Shown: positions 42,916 through 53,178 of the stretch, in pieces
Layout of the letters: each line of letters starts with the position of its first letter
Position numbering within the stretch: position 1 is the stretch's first letter
Program-made: the position numbers and the translations under genes
DNA from: Cytophagales bacterium
Lineage (GTDB): Bacteria > Bacteroidota > Bacteroidia > Cytophagales > Cyclobacteriaceae
DNA: 64,000 nt
Reading direction: 5' to 3'
NCBI GenBank assembly: GCA_027317105.1
Contig: DAHVFH010000156.1
Span: forward strand, 48,525 to 112,524
Notes under the pieces: generated by a model
Database searches by the model: none
The model's input: the letters and a program-made list of their open reading frames with translations, nothing else
What the model was told of the DNA's origin: nothing

Positions 42916-43788
42916 TCACGCTTTTGGATGAAACTGATCGAAAACATTTTTCAACCGTTCGTGTGAAGTGTGCATATACTGGGCTGTTGTCTCATAGGAT
43001 TTGTGCCCCATCTGCATTTGTAAAGCTTTGATCGGTACATCACGGTTCATCGCGAGGGTTGCGAATGTGTGGCGCAGCATGTGCGCTCCTTTTTTGCGAC
43101 TCTTGACTTTCTTCGCCATCTTTTCGATCCTGTTGTAAACCGCCTGGCGCGTCAGTTGGTTACCGAATGAATTCGGGAAAACCCAATTTGATTTATACCC
43201 GCGTAATGAAATTGCTTGCATAAATTTCAGGACTGAATCCCTGGTATAATCCGGCATGGCCACCTCACGTTCATGACCTCCTTTGGTTATCCGGAGCTTA
43301 AAAAAACCAGTGCCGGCATCTTCAAAATAGTCTGTGGTTTTTAAGTTGCACAGTTCAATTGTCCGGATACCGGTACCTACTAAAACATCGAGCATTGTCA
43401 CATCCTGGACCTTGATGGAGTTATCCTCGTCTATCAATTTATAAAGTAGGTTTAATTCCCGCTGGACCAGGAACACAGGAAGAAGGTCTTTCTCTTTTAA
43501 AGTTTCAACATGTAGGCAGGGATTTACTGGAAGCCCCCTCCTATCCACCATCCAATTGTAAAACGCGCGGATGATAACGATATGATGATTGGTACTGATT
43601 TCTTTATTCGTTTCCAACAGAAAGATCAAGTAGTCACGGATGTCCTGAAAAGTAACGTCTTTAATTTCAATGCTCTTGTTGTGAAAGAAATTATGAAAAG
43701 CATAAAGCACCCGGCTGTATTCCTCGATGGTCCTAATGGCAAACTTCTTCGTCTTTAACCTTACAATATAGAATAGGAGTTCTTCCAT
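42916..43788 (-). CDS. tyrosine recombinase/integrase
   Basis: 290 residues with an N-terminal SAM-like core-binding domain and a catalytic domain carrying Arg142 (GTGIRTIELCNL), Lys169, His236-x-x-Arg239 (HMLRHTFA), His262 and Tyr271 (GHKSYETTAQYMHT). It is a XerC/D-type or phage-like integrase and probably moves the element containing the genes to its right. No attachment site could be recognised beside it. Confidence 0.9.
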   Translation of the reverse strand: MEELLFYIVRLKTKKFAIRTIEEYSRVLYAFHNFFHNKSIEIKDVTFQDIRDYLIFLLETNKEISTNHHIVIIRAFYNWMVDRRGLPVNPCLHVETLKEKDLLPVFLVQRELNLLYKLIDEDNSIKVQDVTMLDVLVGTGIRTIELCNLKTTDYFEDAGTGFFKLRITKGGHEREVAMPDYTRDSVLKFMQAISLRGYKSNWVFPNSFGNQLTRQAVYNRIEKMAKKVKSRKKGAHMLRHTFATLAMNRDVPIKALQMQMGHKSYETTAQYMHTSHERLKNVFDQFHPKA

Positions 43789-44058
43789 GTGTTCTTTAAA
43801 TCATTCTGGCTTGCATGTCCAAATTACCAAAAGGTTTAGACTTCCTGATGGTTGGTTCGAAAAGGAATTTGAATTATGATGACCAAATCAGAGTTTCGGC
43901 AAAAACTTGAAATAAAGGCCTCCTAGCATAAAACGGTTAAGGGAAAGGTACGGGTTGGAGACAACGGTTGAAATGTAGGAAGGTTTGATCAATGCTTTGG
44001 GCCAATTAAAAAAATCATCCATCTTGTTTAAAATTATTTCTGAATTGATCTTTATGCC

Positions 44059-44265
44059 GTGAACAAAGAAGCTCAAAGAATTTGGGACGATGGTCATTTT
44101 GTAATGGCTATCGAGTATTACGGCTTTAAAATAAGTCTTTATTCAGTAGGCCACGAATTTTATGAGGTTTACTATCATCCTGATTTGAATCGCATTGAAG
44201 AAATCAGAAAGGCAACTAAAGCTGACCTGGCAAAGTATTTGAATCGGATTGAATTATCTATCTAG
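44059..44265 (+). CDS. small hypothetical protein
   Basis: 68 residues from a GTG at 44059. Sequence such as FVMAIEYYGFKISLYSVGHEFYEVYYHPDLNRIEEI looks like a folded protein, and the 3' end overlaps the convergent gene by 4 bases. A KTLD-like or anti-toxin-size protein is possible, but I recognise no family. It is the only plus-strand gene in this part. Confidence 0.45.
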   Translation: MNKEAQRIWDDGHFVMAIEYYGFKISLYSVGHEFYEVYYHPDLNRIEEIRKATKADLAKYLNRIELSI

Positions 44266-44618
44266 TCGCCCGCCAAAAAATCAAGAGCATCTTTCTTCGA
44301 ATCAAAAATCATAATATCATTTTTCTCCAAGATGTTATGCCCCTGAATAATACCTTTCTTTGGCAAGCTCACACCAATCGCAGCCTGACGTTCCAATAAG
44401 TATGAACCTAATCGGTCGCTATTAAAATACTCCATGACCTTTGGTGTCAAAAAGCTTTTTTGATTGAATATTGCGAGGACGCGTTGCCTCTTGTTTTCTG
44501 CCCTTATTAATTTTCTCACTTGGACAAGAAGTTCAATCATCCGATCCTCATTGCAATCACTGTAATCAATTACAATGATCTCCTTATTATTGACTGACTC
44601 CCTGCTTATCCCTTTCAT
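44262..44618 (-). CDS. hypothetical STAS/SpoIIAA-like protein
   Basis: 118 residues from the ATG at 44618 (an ATG at 44657 is also in frame). Alternating strands and helices (IIVIDYSDCNEDRMIELLVQV, VLAIFNQKSF, YLLERQAAIGVSLP, IMIFDSKKDALDFL) resemble the STAS-like fold. No catalytic site. Function unknown. Confidence 0.5.
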   Translation of the reverse strand: MKGISRESVNNKEIIVIDYSDCNEDRMIELLVQVRKLIRAENKRQRVLAIFNQKSFLTPKVMEYFNSDRLGSYLLERQAAIGVSLPKKGIIQGHNILEKNDIMIFDSKKDALDFLAGD

Positions 44619-44694
44619 CCCTCTAATTCTATAATGGCTTGAACAAATCGCTAGCACGTGATATTATTCGTTTCGTGGGGCGGCTCCTACTCCC

Positions 44695-45063
44695 CTACTT
44701 TACTGCGGGTTTTTCCAGTACAATAGTCTGATAATCTTCAAAGTCTTTCTGGCTTAAACTCTGTTTTAAGTACTCTTCTAACCCAACATCATTTTTTTCC
44801 ATGACATACCTGGTGAAGGACAGAATACTCTTTGATTTTTCAAATCCTTTAAGTTGCATTGCGCTTTTAATAGGGTCTTCTAAGCCCTCAATCCATTCAC
44901 TCCAATCTTCAATAGTTGGTTCAAATTTTCTGGCTTCCTGATGATATCTATAAGTAGCATTTCCGACCATAAACATCAATTCATGAAAGCGCCTATCTTC
45001 AGGCAGGCATCCTGCCAGAAATTTAGCCTGCGCTTTATTTCGTTCTTCATCGGGATGGGTCAT
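44695..45063 (-). CDS. hypothetical protein
   Basis: 122 residues, helical, no signal, one region FLAGCLPEDRRFHELMFMVGN and a C-terminal helix. Not recognised. It lies between the small proteins near the integrase and the restriction genes. Confidence 0.5.
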   Translation of the reverse strand: MTHPDEERNKAQAKFLAGCLPEDRRFHELMFMVGNATYRYHQEARKFEPTIEDWSEWIEGLEDPIKSAMQLKGFEKSKSILSFTRYVMEKNDVGLEEYLKQSLSQKDFEDYQTIVLEKPAVK

Positions 45064-45128
45064 AACTTTTCAGAGCAAATGGTAAGGTCTCACAAACCTT
45101 ACTGAACAAATTTAAGGAAACTATTTTT

Positions 45129-45404
45129 CTAAGGTCCATTTCGGAGCAAACGCTTTTTCATTAGTTCGGCAGCGGTAAAATATCTGAACCCGTTTAGTGT
45201 CTGCATGATCTGATCGATCTCGCTAAAATCTTTTTGGACATGCAATTTGCACTTACCCTTTCTTCCGAGTTTGTCCCTGATTTTTTTCAGGTAGGTACAT
45301 TGCTTGGCAAGCAAAATCATCGAGTCGTCTAAATCTATCCGCGTGTAAATCCATAATCCAAGAAGCCATGCTGGAATTGCCAGTAAGATTTCATACCATT
45401 TCAT
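45129..45404 (-). CDS. small membrane protein next to restriction genes
   Basis: 91 residues. One N-terminal hydrophobic helix (ILLAIPAWLLGLWIYTRI) then a basic soluble tail. It starts 3 bases after the Res stop and may be co-transcribed. Function unknown. Confidence 0.5.
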   Translation of the reverse strand: MKWYEILLAIPAWLLGLWIYTRIDLDDSMILLAKQCTYLKKIRDKLGRKGKCKLHVQKDFSEIDQIMQTLNGFRYFTAAELMKKRLLRNGP

Positions 45405-45407
45405 ATA

Positions 45408-48041
45408 TCAAATCCCTTTTCCTGCCATTGCCTCACTGCCTTTAATAATGCGGTATTTCATTCCGCTTGCCCCCGCAAGTTGGGTAGCGTATTCTGACTT
45501 TGCTTTGACGACCGAATCATCTATCATGTTATCTCCCTTTACTTCGAGAATCAAGTACTCGTCTGTGCCATCGGAGGATTTTAGCTTAACCAAAAAATCA
45601 GGATAATAGCTTCTTACGGTGTGTAATTCGGGATCTATATAATTGATAACAAAATCCGATTGGCCATGGGTGAACATTCCTGTGAACCATACCTTTTCGA
45701 TTTTTTCATCTTGAAGTAGTGTCCAGAATATTCTGCTTTCTGGATTGCTATCGAAGCAGTAGTTATCCAAATGGAATGATTTGTCTTTAAAGCCTGAATA
45801 TGCTGCATCTGTGAGGCTGGCTGTGAGTTCCTTTTTTGCTTTCACTCTGTAGCAATCTCCGTCTTTAGGTTCCTTGACCAGTTCGATTTCGATTGGTTCT
45901 ACTTTTGAGTATTCTTCGATTGTGTATAATTCCCCAAAAAGTTTTGGAATTATCCAATCGTAGAGAATTTCGTTGTGTTCGTTTACCAATTTTAGTATAG
46001 CCTCCAGTCCCTCATTAGATGTTTCCAAGATTTGGTCTATCCGAAGAGGAGACTCGTTGAGGTAACGCGAAATTTCTGCTATTAATGTGAGATCAGAGTA
46101 GTCACGATTTTCTTGTATATGCGTGAAATCACGCTCACCAATTTTTTTTGACAAGTTGGTAATATTTCTATCCGTCCTGATTGTTTTGTACTTCTCTAGT
46201 TCAATGCTTTTAAGGTCTAGATCAAGCGCTGATTTTAGTGCTTTAGCTTTCAGTTGATGGAGCTTACTAACTCTTTTTAGTTTGATTTTTATTGGGGGTG
46301 GAACTAAGCGTACCTCGACAACTTCGGAATTATCACCTGCATCCGTGAGATCATCTACCGATAAGCGGAAATTTTCTTTTAACTCATCATTAAGAATAGC
46401 GAGATTTTCTTTTGATAGGAATACCAAGCCCGTTTCTTGAACATCCCCGATTTGGCGAAGGCAGCGCATAGTGGCCTGAAGAACAAAGATTTTTGACTTA
46501 GGCTCACGATGTAAACCCACTGCAAACAGAGAGCGACAATTCCAGCCTTCCTTACCTTTATTAACTAACAAAATGAACTGCTTTTCAGAACCTGGTGTGT
46601 CTAAATTTTTGAACTCCCGTAGATCGTCATTGGAAGTAAGTTTAGGATCTCCAACGTTGACCAATATTTTATTGGTTGAAATGTTTAGTTCTAAAAGAAC
46701 ATCTTCGACAGCAGGCCGAAGCTCTTTTTCCAATTCTTCAATTGAAGAAGCGAAGAAAGCCATTTTGGGCAAGCAACTTTCATAACGTTTGCCATTGCAG
46801 GCTTCCCAAAACTCGCCAATGGCTGTTCGGATGAAAGCACGGGTTTGTTTTTTTACATTACTGAAATCACTGATCTTGACTTTTTTGAGATATCTATTAT
46901 TTATTGCATCGGTTAATCCATAAGCGTACACTACTTCTGGGAGGAGGCGATTCCCGACATAAGGAGTGCCGGTATAGTTATAACACCCAACTACTAAGGT
47001 GCCTGCCTCCCTTAAGTTTGCTGCCAATTCATTTATGGTAACACGCAAACTCGTAGCCGTATTTTTTAGGCCAAAGTCTGCAGCTAACTGACTGCCAAAT
47101 ACGTGGTGAGCTTCATCTACATAGATTCCCAACTGTGTGAGGCGTGTAAGCTTTGCAAAACGCTGATTTGTAATTAGGTCTTGCTCAGTGTTTATATCAA
47201 AGCCATAAAGGTCTTCAAAGTCTTTATTGAGACTCTTTGCCTTGTATGTTTTTGAATAGTCTTCGAAGAGTTCTTGACTGGGTGTTTTCTCTGCATGTTG
47301 TTTTTTAAGAATTATCTTTTGAGTGTTGGAAATGACAATGTTGAATTGTGATTGCTCAATGGCATTTAGAGCGTCCCCACTTTCATCGAGGAAGTAGAAT
47401 TTTAGATTTGTTTCGAGCCAATTGACGTACTCTGGAGGAATGACCTTTGATTTGTCAAATGTTAGGATTTCTTTAAGAGATTGTAAAACGGTTTTATCAG
47501 GAGCAAATACAAGTGCGTTGTGGCAGTATTGTTCTGACTTGGGAAATTTATTTGCGAGGAGGAACTCATAGAAAATCGAAGTAGCCATTAATACCGTTTT
47601 TCCTAAACCCATCGTAAGAGCAAAGATGAAGTTGGGGTAACTTTGAGCAAAGAGTTTGATTTGGTCAAATACCGCTTTGAATACTTTTTTCTCATCCGAG
47701 TTTGCTGTTTCTAAGGGACCAAATATACTTGCTTGGCCAGTTTTGGAAATACCCGCATCTGGACGATTTTGGAATTTGCCCTCTTTATTATACCACTCTT
47801 CGAAGATCTGATGTAAATGCTTGTTCTCGCAAAACTCTTTTAGGAAAATATAAATTTCCAGAGCTTCAAATTGAGGTTTTCGCAGAAAAGTGGTTGGGTT
47901 ATCTGGGTCGTTAAAATTTAAAAATTTCCGGCTTAACGTATTGTAAGATAACAGAATTTTTTTGCGCTCCTGATTGTAGAATGCCCTTAGATAAACGTAA
48001 AAAGGGAACTCAATTTCGTTTGATATTTTCTTCTTAGCCAT
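45408..48041 (-). CDS. type III restriction endonuclease subunit Res
   Basis: 877 residues from the ATG at 48041. Superfamily 2 helicase motifs (ALTMGLGKTVLM as motif I, VDEAHHVFG as motif II, NKGKEGWNCRSLFAV and ATMRCLRQ late motifs) and, near the C-terminus, a PD-(D/E)XK nuclease core (YYPDFLVK...EYLILEVKGDN). Res proteins translocate on DNA and cut when two unmodified sites face each other. The start overlaps the Mod stop by 8 bases. Confidence 0.9.
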   Translation of the reverse strand: MAKKKISNEIEFPFYVYLRAFYNQERKKILLSYNTLSRKFLNFNDPDNPTTFLRKPQFEALEIYIFLKEFCENKHLHQIFEEWYNKEGKFQNRPDAGISKTGQASIFGPLETANSDEKKVFKAVFDQIKLFAQSYPNFIFALTMGLGKTVLMATSIFYEFLLANKFPKSEQYCHNALVFAPDKTVLQSLKEILTFDKSKVIPPEYVNWLETNLKFYFLDESGDALNAIEQSQFNIVISNTQKIILKKQHAEKTPSQELFEDYSKTYKAKSLNKDFEDLYGFDINTEQDLITNQRFAKLTRLTQLGIYVDEAHHVFGSQLAADFGLKNTATSLRVTINELAANLREAGTLVVGCYNYTGTPYVGNRLLPEVVYAYGLTDAINNRYLKKVKISDFSNVKKQTRAFIRTAIGEFWEACNGKRYESCLPKMAFFASSIEELEKELRPAVEDVLLELNISTNKILVNVGDPKLTSNDDLREFKNLDTPGSEKQFILLVNKGKEGWNCRSLFAVGLHREPKSKIFVLQATMRCLRQIGDVQETGLVFLSKENLAILNDELKENFRLSVDDLTDAGDNSEVVEVRLVPPPIKIKLKRVSKLHQLKAKALKSALDLDLKSIELEKYKTIRTDRNITNLSKKIGERDFTHIQENRDYSDLTLIAEISRYLNESPLRIDQILETSNEGLEAILKLVNEHNEILYDWIIPKLFGELYTIEEYSKVEPIEIELVKEPKDGDCYRVKAKKELTASLTDAAYSGFKDKSFHLDNYCFDSNPESRIFWTLLQDEKIEKVWFTGMFTHGQSDFVINYIDPELHTVRSYYPDFLVKLKSSDGTDEYLILEVKGDNMIDDSVVKAKSEYATQLAGASGMKYRIIKGSEAMAGKGI

Positions 48042-49833
48042 TGACATCGATTTCCAAGGATTCACTTAACAGGTCAGTTATTTTTATTCGGATTGTGCCG
48101 GCATCTTTCGGTACTTCATACTCTCCTTTTACCAACTCTTCTCTATCAGGGACATCTACAATTTTGGGCTCGAATACAGCCCCGTCATAATTGAAATCTA
48201 ACATTACTGATTCAACAAGTTCCCTCCAATCGACAACATTGCTTTTGCTGAGCGAAAGCTTTTGCAGTAGATTCATTGGGTAAAACTTCTCGATCTTTAG
48301 CTTACCTCCTTTAACCACAACTTTAGCTTCCGAATCCCTTTTAAATTCAAGCTTAGCGTTGTCTTTGAGAATGTCAACAACTTGGATGTCTAATTTGTAT
48401 GGCATTTGCTTTTGGAGACTTGCCGCTAAATCAGGCTCATGACCCATACAAACCAATAAAAGATGTTCAACTGCTTTGCCGGGATTTTCTTCATTACGTT
48501 TTTCGAGAACTTTGTAATCGAAACCAGTAATCAATTCATTTAAATCAGCTCGCGTTGCGATACGGTTAATTGGCATGATTTTTACCATCTTTCCGTCTTT
48601 TTCTCCATCATATATTGAATTATTAGGAAGAGGCTGAATTTCAAGTGCTTTAAGTAAGACCTCTTTAGCTTGGGCTGGATTACGAAAAACATCATAATGA
48701 TTCACATTAAAGACTTGAAATCCAGTATAGAATTTTGTGATCTTTTCTGAACCCTCTTCTGACTCAAAATCAATTTCAGGTGATCTTGCATTTAATTCAT
48801 TAGCTGTGTTAATTAATCTTTTTGCAGTAATTTGAATTGCACCTAAATTGATATCTGCGCCTATGAATTTGCGGCCAAGTCTCATTGCAACAGATTGGGT
48901 TGTCCCCGAACCCATGAAACAATCAAAGACTAAACCGCCTGGCTCCGAGGAGGCCCTAATTATTCTTTCAATAAGTTCTTCAGGTTTTTGTGTTGGGTAT
49001 CTTAAATTCTCCACCTTATCTGCTGGCTGCAACATTGCAATCCTCCAAACATCGTCTAGACGCTTTTCATAAGACATTCTATACATTACGTTGCCAGCTT
49101 CATCACGAGCATTTATTGCTTTACCATCCACGAACTTCCTTACTAGTTGTTTAACAGGTTCTTTGCGCTTTTCATACTGATTTTTAAAAATAACGAGAGC
49201 ATTATTTTTAGCGTAAGAGATTATTTTATCGGAGGCCCTCGGAAAGCACTTAGAATTTGGAGCCATCTTATTATAATAATTCCAAGTAATCTCATTGATA
49301 AAATTACTGGAGCCAAAAAGCTCGTCAAGAATCAACCTTATATGGTGAGATTTGTGATAATCTGTATGAACGTAAATGCTGCCATGATCACTGAGTAACT
49401 CCCGAATTAAGATGAGTCTTTCATAAATAAACTGAAGGTATTCATCATTATTCCAAATGTCAGAATACTGCTTTTCCTCAAAACTTGAAATATCATTTGA
49501 TATGTTTTTCGACTTTAACGTAATTGTTTTCTTGTAATCAACTCTGGAATCAAAAGGCGGATCAATATAAACTAAGTCAACCTGACCACGATAGGTTTTT
49601 AAAAGATGGCTCATTACTTGAAGATTGTCGCCCCAAAAGATTTTATTGATCCACCCATCTATCTCTTGACCATGTTGTTCTTTCAATTGGGCAGGGTAAA
49701 ATTGTGTTGAATTGAAAGGTCGTTTTCCTTTCCATTGGAGCATGGGGTAGCCCTTGATAGGTTCGAACTTGAACCTTTCAACACTTTCAATTTTCTGTTC
49801 CGCTTTTAAACCTAAAGTTTCATTTTTTGCCAT
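48034..49833 (-). CDS. type III DNA modification methylase Mod
   Basis: 599 residues. Order of motifs is DPPF (VDLVYIDPPFDSRVDYKK) followed by the FxGxG SAM motif (VFDCFMGSGTTQSVAMRLG), the beta-class arrangement of type III N6-adenine methyltransferases. The ~230 residues after it and the stretch between motifs provide target recognition. It forms a complex with Res. It starts 6 bases after the helicase gene stop. Confidence 0.9.
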   Translation of the reverse strand: MAKNETLGLKAEQKIESVERFKFEPIKGYPMLQWKGKRPFNSTQFYPAQLKEQHGQEIDGWINKIFWGDNLQVMSHLLKTYRGQVDLVYIDPPFDSRVDYKKTITLKSKNISNDISSFEEKQYSDIWNNDEYLQFIYERLILIRELLSDHGSIYVHTDYHKSHHIRLILDELFGSSNFINEITWNYYNKMAPNSKCFPRASDKIISYAKNNALVIFKNQYEKRKEPVKQLVRKFVDGKAINARDEAGNVMYRMSYEKRLDDVWRIAMLQPADKVENLRYPTQKPEELIERIIRASSEPGGLVFDCFMGSGTTQSVAMRLGRKFIGADINLGAIQITAKRLINTANELNARSPEIDFESEEGSEKITKFYTGFQVFNVNHYDVFRNPAQAKEVLLKALEIQPLPNNSIYDGEKDGKMVKIMPINRIATRADLNELITGFDYKVLEKRNEENPGKAVEHLLLVCMGHEPDLAASLQKQMPYKLDIQVVDILKDNAKLEFKRDSEAKVVVKGGKLKIEKFYPMNLLQKLSLSKSNVVDWRELVESVMLDFNYDGAVFEPKIVDVPDREELVKGEYEVPKDAGTIRIKITDLLSESLEIDVNG

Positions 49834-49839
49834 AACTAT

Positions 49840-52752
49840 TTACTTGTATTGTTTGGGATTGCAGTGGTAGCGCATATCACAGCTTCCACATTGCTTTTCT
49901 GATTTTACCACTTTTGACATATTAAAATCTTTGCTCTCAATTTTATTAACCACCTCATCGAAGGAATTTATTGTCTCTGTAATCTCGTTGGATTTATAGG
50001 GGAAGGTAATGTAAGGACTTCCTGCATCTTCTTTCGGGAAGTACAAATGCATCTTTGAAACTTTGTTGCCAGTGCGCTCCTCCACGAGGTGAGCATATAC
50101 TTCTAACTGCCTCTGGTATCGTTCCAAAACCTGTTGGTCTTTTGGCTCATTTGTGTTTACATCCAGCTTATCACCTGATTTAAAGTCAATCAACTCAACT
50201 GTATTATTTTCGCCACGGATTAGGTCGATTGTTCCTTTCAGTATGTAGTCTTCTTTCACCAAGGAGACATCGACCTCTGCTTCCTTTATCCTATCCCATT
50301 GATGTCGATTGTTATCTCTATATCTTAGAACCTGTTCTAAAAGCGATTTGATCTGGCCTTCCTGCAAGTAGGCACGCTGCTGTTTTGAAAGTAAGAAGTA
50401 GTTGTTATTGTACCAGGTACTTATGTTTTCATCTGTGAGCGTTGACTCTTGGCCGCGAAGAACTGCCTTATGGATGTCTTCAATTGTTTGGTGTAATAAA
50501 CTGCCGCCTAACACACCGCCTGTTCTAACTTCAACAAATTCCAACTCTTTATAAAACTTGTATTGCAGGGGACAATTTTCGTAAAGCAAGATGTGCGAGG
50601 TAAATGAATACTCATGCTTTAGGTTAACCGGCTTTACATTTTCGAAGGACAACTTCGATAGATCAAATGAAGGGCTGTTCCAGGCTGGAAGCGGGTTGTA
50701 AACCTTTTCAAAATACTTTGATGGGTTGCGCCCTTGCCCTGTTTGTTCTTTGGCTGTAAGAACAAGCAAATTCTGAGGTCGCGAAAATGCTGTGTAAAAT
50801 AGGCGGTGAAAATCAAAATACTTTGTTCTCTCAATTGGCTCGAATGGTTTTTTGTGATAAAACTGTGTCTGTAGCACTACGTCAGTTTCATCGTGCTGTT
50901 TGCGTGGAACCAGATTAAGAGACCCAACTATTACGATAGGGAACTCCAGACCTTTTGACTGGTGAATAGTCATAAATGAAACACAGCCCGAAGGTGCGAA
51001 CTCATCAAAATCTTCATACTCTTCAATACCTCCATCAATGATGTACCGCAGATATTGATTGAATAGATTTTGAAGATGCTTCTGGATGTTCTTAGGAGTA
51101 AGAACGCTAACGTTATAGAGATATTCGTATTTGAATAACAGCTTTGAGAGTAGCGCAATATTGTACGCAGCTCTTAGGTTTGTCTTTTTATCGTTGAGAT
51201 CAGTCTGTAGATGCTGAGCAAACATTGGATACTCTAGGAGTTGGTAGAGTAGTGCGGCAAATCCATAGTTAGTATTCTTCGTCAGTGTTAAGTGCTCCTT
51301 TGATTTTGTGCGAACGTATTGCAAAAGAGATTCATGTTTTTTGGAATCACTTCTTAATTCGTCTGCGAACCGATTTTTAAAGGAGTTATAAGTATCCCAT
51401 ACAGCTAAGTGAGCATCTTCATTCCACTTTAAGTCTTCAAATAGATTTGGGAAAATAAAGACCAATGCTCCTAAGAGAAGTTGAACTTCATCGCGTTCAA
51501 AAAACAAAGCAGAGCGTGGTGAGAAGACTGGAATTCCTTTTTCCTCCAGATAGTTTGCCAAGGCAATAACATTGTCGTTTTTAACGGACTTGAAAAGGAA
51601 TGCGATTTGATTGTAATCAGTCAGTTTACCTGAAGATTCGAGATTCTTGATGAACTGATAGACTGTTTCATTATAATCTTCCCAGTCTCCTTCAGAGCTA
51701 AGTTTTATGACTGTGGGGACCTTGGGGAACTTCTCATCGCGTGGTTTGATGGTTTTGTCGAAACGGAAAGTTGTATTGCCTTCTTTCCAATCGCAGGTAG
51801 TCATCCATGTGTTATAGAAATTGATGATGTCTGGATGTGAGCGGTAGTTGGTATCGAGAATGAGTTCTTTGCATACACCTTTTTTGAAATTCTTGGGAAA
51901 TTCTAATATGTTGCGAATGCTAGCCCCACGAAAACGGTATAGACCCTGATCGTCATCCCCCACCACGCAGAAGTTGTTATTATGTTGTGTGAGTATTAAT
52001 AGAATCTTTTCCTGAATTGTATTTGTGTCCTGGTACTCGTCAATCATGAAGTACTGAATACTGTCTTGTATTTTCTTTAGTACTTGAGGTTGTGTCTGGA
52101 GTAGATATAAGGTTTCTGATTGAATCGTTGAGAAATCGAGTGCGTTTTCATCAGCAAGCTGCTGCTGGTAGATTTCATAGAAATGGCCAATCGCTTTAAC
52201 ACCTGGATCTTCAGCTTTTTTCAAGTTCTCCACCTCTAGGCATTCCTCACTTACTTTGCTTAGATAGGAGATGAGTGTATCAGCCTTCACCCATCGATTT
52301 AATTTATGATCACCTAAGAGTAAGTCAGCATTTTCAACTTTTAGGTAGCTATTGATATTTCTAAAGACAAGGTACTTCTGATCGAAGCTGTCCAAAAGTC
52401 GGTAACTTCTTTTTAGTCGAGTGAACTCTCTGTTCTCTTCGAGAAACCTTAGAAAAATTGAATGAAGTGTACCGATGTACATTTCATTAAGATTGACTTT
52501 CAGATTTAGTTCGAGGAAACGATTTGAAACGCGCGTAATGAGTTCTTTAGCGGCTTTTTCTGTGAAGGTAGCCACTAATATTTTTTCCGGAGCATTGCCT
52601 TTTAAAACGAGGTAAACGATTCTCTCAACAAGTGTAAACGTTTTACCTGAGCCAGGGCCAGCAATTATCAAAAGAGGACCTTCAGTTGTAATGATGGCTT
52701 CCTTTTGGTTGGCGTTGGCTTTACAGTTGGCTAGATGCTCTGATAAGGTCAT
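49840..52752 (-). CDS. UvrD/PcrA-like helicase with C-terminal Cas4/AddB-like nuclease
   Basis: 970 residues. Superfamily 1A motifs: IAGPGSGKTFTLVERI (Walker A), IDEYQDTN, VVGDDDQGLYRFRGA, LDTNYRSHP and MTIHQSKGLEFPIVIV. The C-terminal ~250 residues contain a PD-(D/E)XK domain (LKGTIDLIRGENNTVELIDFK-SG) framed by cysteines (ENCPLQYKF early, CGSCDMRYHC late), the four-Cys iron-sulfur cluster layout of AddB/Cas4. It is the first gene of the restriction operon and may degrade DNA cut by Res. Confidence 0.88.
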   Translation of the reverse strand: MTLSEHLANCKANANQKEAIITTEGPLLIIAGPGSGKTFTLVERIVYLVLKGNAPEKILVATFTEKAAKELITRVSNRFLELNLKVNLNEMYIGTLHSIFLRFLEENREFTRLKRSYRLLDSFDQKYLVFRNINSYLKVENADLLLGDHKLNRWVKADTLISYLSKVSEECLEVENLKKAEDPGVKAIGHFYEIYQQQLADENALDFSTIQSETLYLLQTQPQVLKKIQDSIQYFMIDEYQDTNTIQEKILLILTQHNNNFCVVGDDDQGLYRFRGASIRNILEFPKNFKKGVCKELILDTNYRSHPDIINFYNTWMTTCDWKEGNTTFRFDKTIKPRDEKFPKVPTVIKLSSEGDWEDYNETVYQFIKNLESSGKLTDYNQIAFLFKSVKNDNVIALANYLEEKGIPVFSPRSALFFERDEVQLLLGALVFIFPNLFEDLKWNEDAHLAVWDTYNSFKNRFADELRSDSKKHESLLQYVRTKSKEHLTLTKNTNYGFAALLYQLLEYPMFAQHLQTDLNDKKTNLRAAYNIALLSKLLFKYEYLYNVSVLTPKNIQKHLQNLFNQYLRYIIDGGIEEYEDFDEFAPSGCVSFMTIHQSKGLEFPIVIVGSLNLVPRKQHDETDVVLQTQFYHKKPFEPIERTKYFDFHRLFYTAFSRPQNLLVLTAKEQTGQGRNPSKYFEKVYNPLPAWNSPSFDLSKLSFENVKPVNLKHEYSFTSHILLYENCPLQYKFYKELEFVEVRTGGVLGGSLLHQTIEDIHKAVLRGQESTLTDENISTWYNNNYFLLSKQQRAYLQEGQIKSLLEQVLRYRDNNRHQWDRIKEAEVDVSLVKEDYILKGTIDLIRGENNTVELIDFKSGDKLDVNTNEPKDQQVLERYQRQLEVYAHLVEERTGNKVSKMHLYFPKEDAGSPYITFPYKSNEITETINSFDEVVNKIESKDFNMSKVVKSEKQCGSCDMRYHCNPKQYK

Positions 52753-53178
52753 TCAGATGAGAGTTTATGATACTTATCGAGAACTTTTGAAACGTCATTG
52801 CCTAGAAGATGGGTATAGCTTGTCAAAGGGAAATTTGCTTCTAAATATAGATGAAAGCGCGCGAAATTCTCCCTTTTTGGAATGGTTTGACCCATAGGAT
52901 AATCTCCTAGGCTAAAATAGGGTGGCAAAGATGTATTTCCGTAAATTTATTGTTGAGCCCATCTGTCTGCGGAATGTGTCTGCCGGATGGGCTTTTGCCT
53001 ACAGAAATATTAGACAGATAGAGAACTATGAATAGTTATTAATTCATGATTTATGGGGCATGAAAGAGTTAGGTGCACTTCCGAAAACAAGGGCTTGGAA
53101 AATTGTTGTTGAACAGATAGCCTCGTTCACCCAACTCAGCCTAATAGCAGTGCCATAATCTGGCTAAAATTTCAATGT
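52753..53178. other. intergenic region with one hairpin
   Basis: About 425 bases separating the restriction operon from the next minus-strand cluster. The leftward promoter of the helicase gene must lie here. Apart from the hairpin at 52957-52996 nothing structured or coding was recognised. Confidence 0.5.
52957..52996 (+). terminator. terminator-like hairpin
   Basis: GCCCATC (52957-52963) pairs with GATGGGC (52986-52992) and is followed by TTTT on the plus strand. No plus-strand gene precedes it, so a role as terminator is doubtful; a small RNA end or attenuator is possible. Confidence 0.3.

Noticed and set aside
43888..44097. Minus-strand 69-codon frame near the integrase
   Set aside because: It overlaps the better supported plus-strand frame at 44059, has no family resemblance and no clear start signal.
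52691..52897. Plus-strand 68-codon frame at the helicase start
   Set aside because: Mostly antisense to the helicase N-terminus, and composition looks like a shadow.
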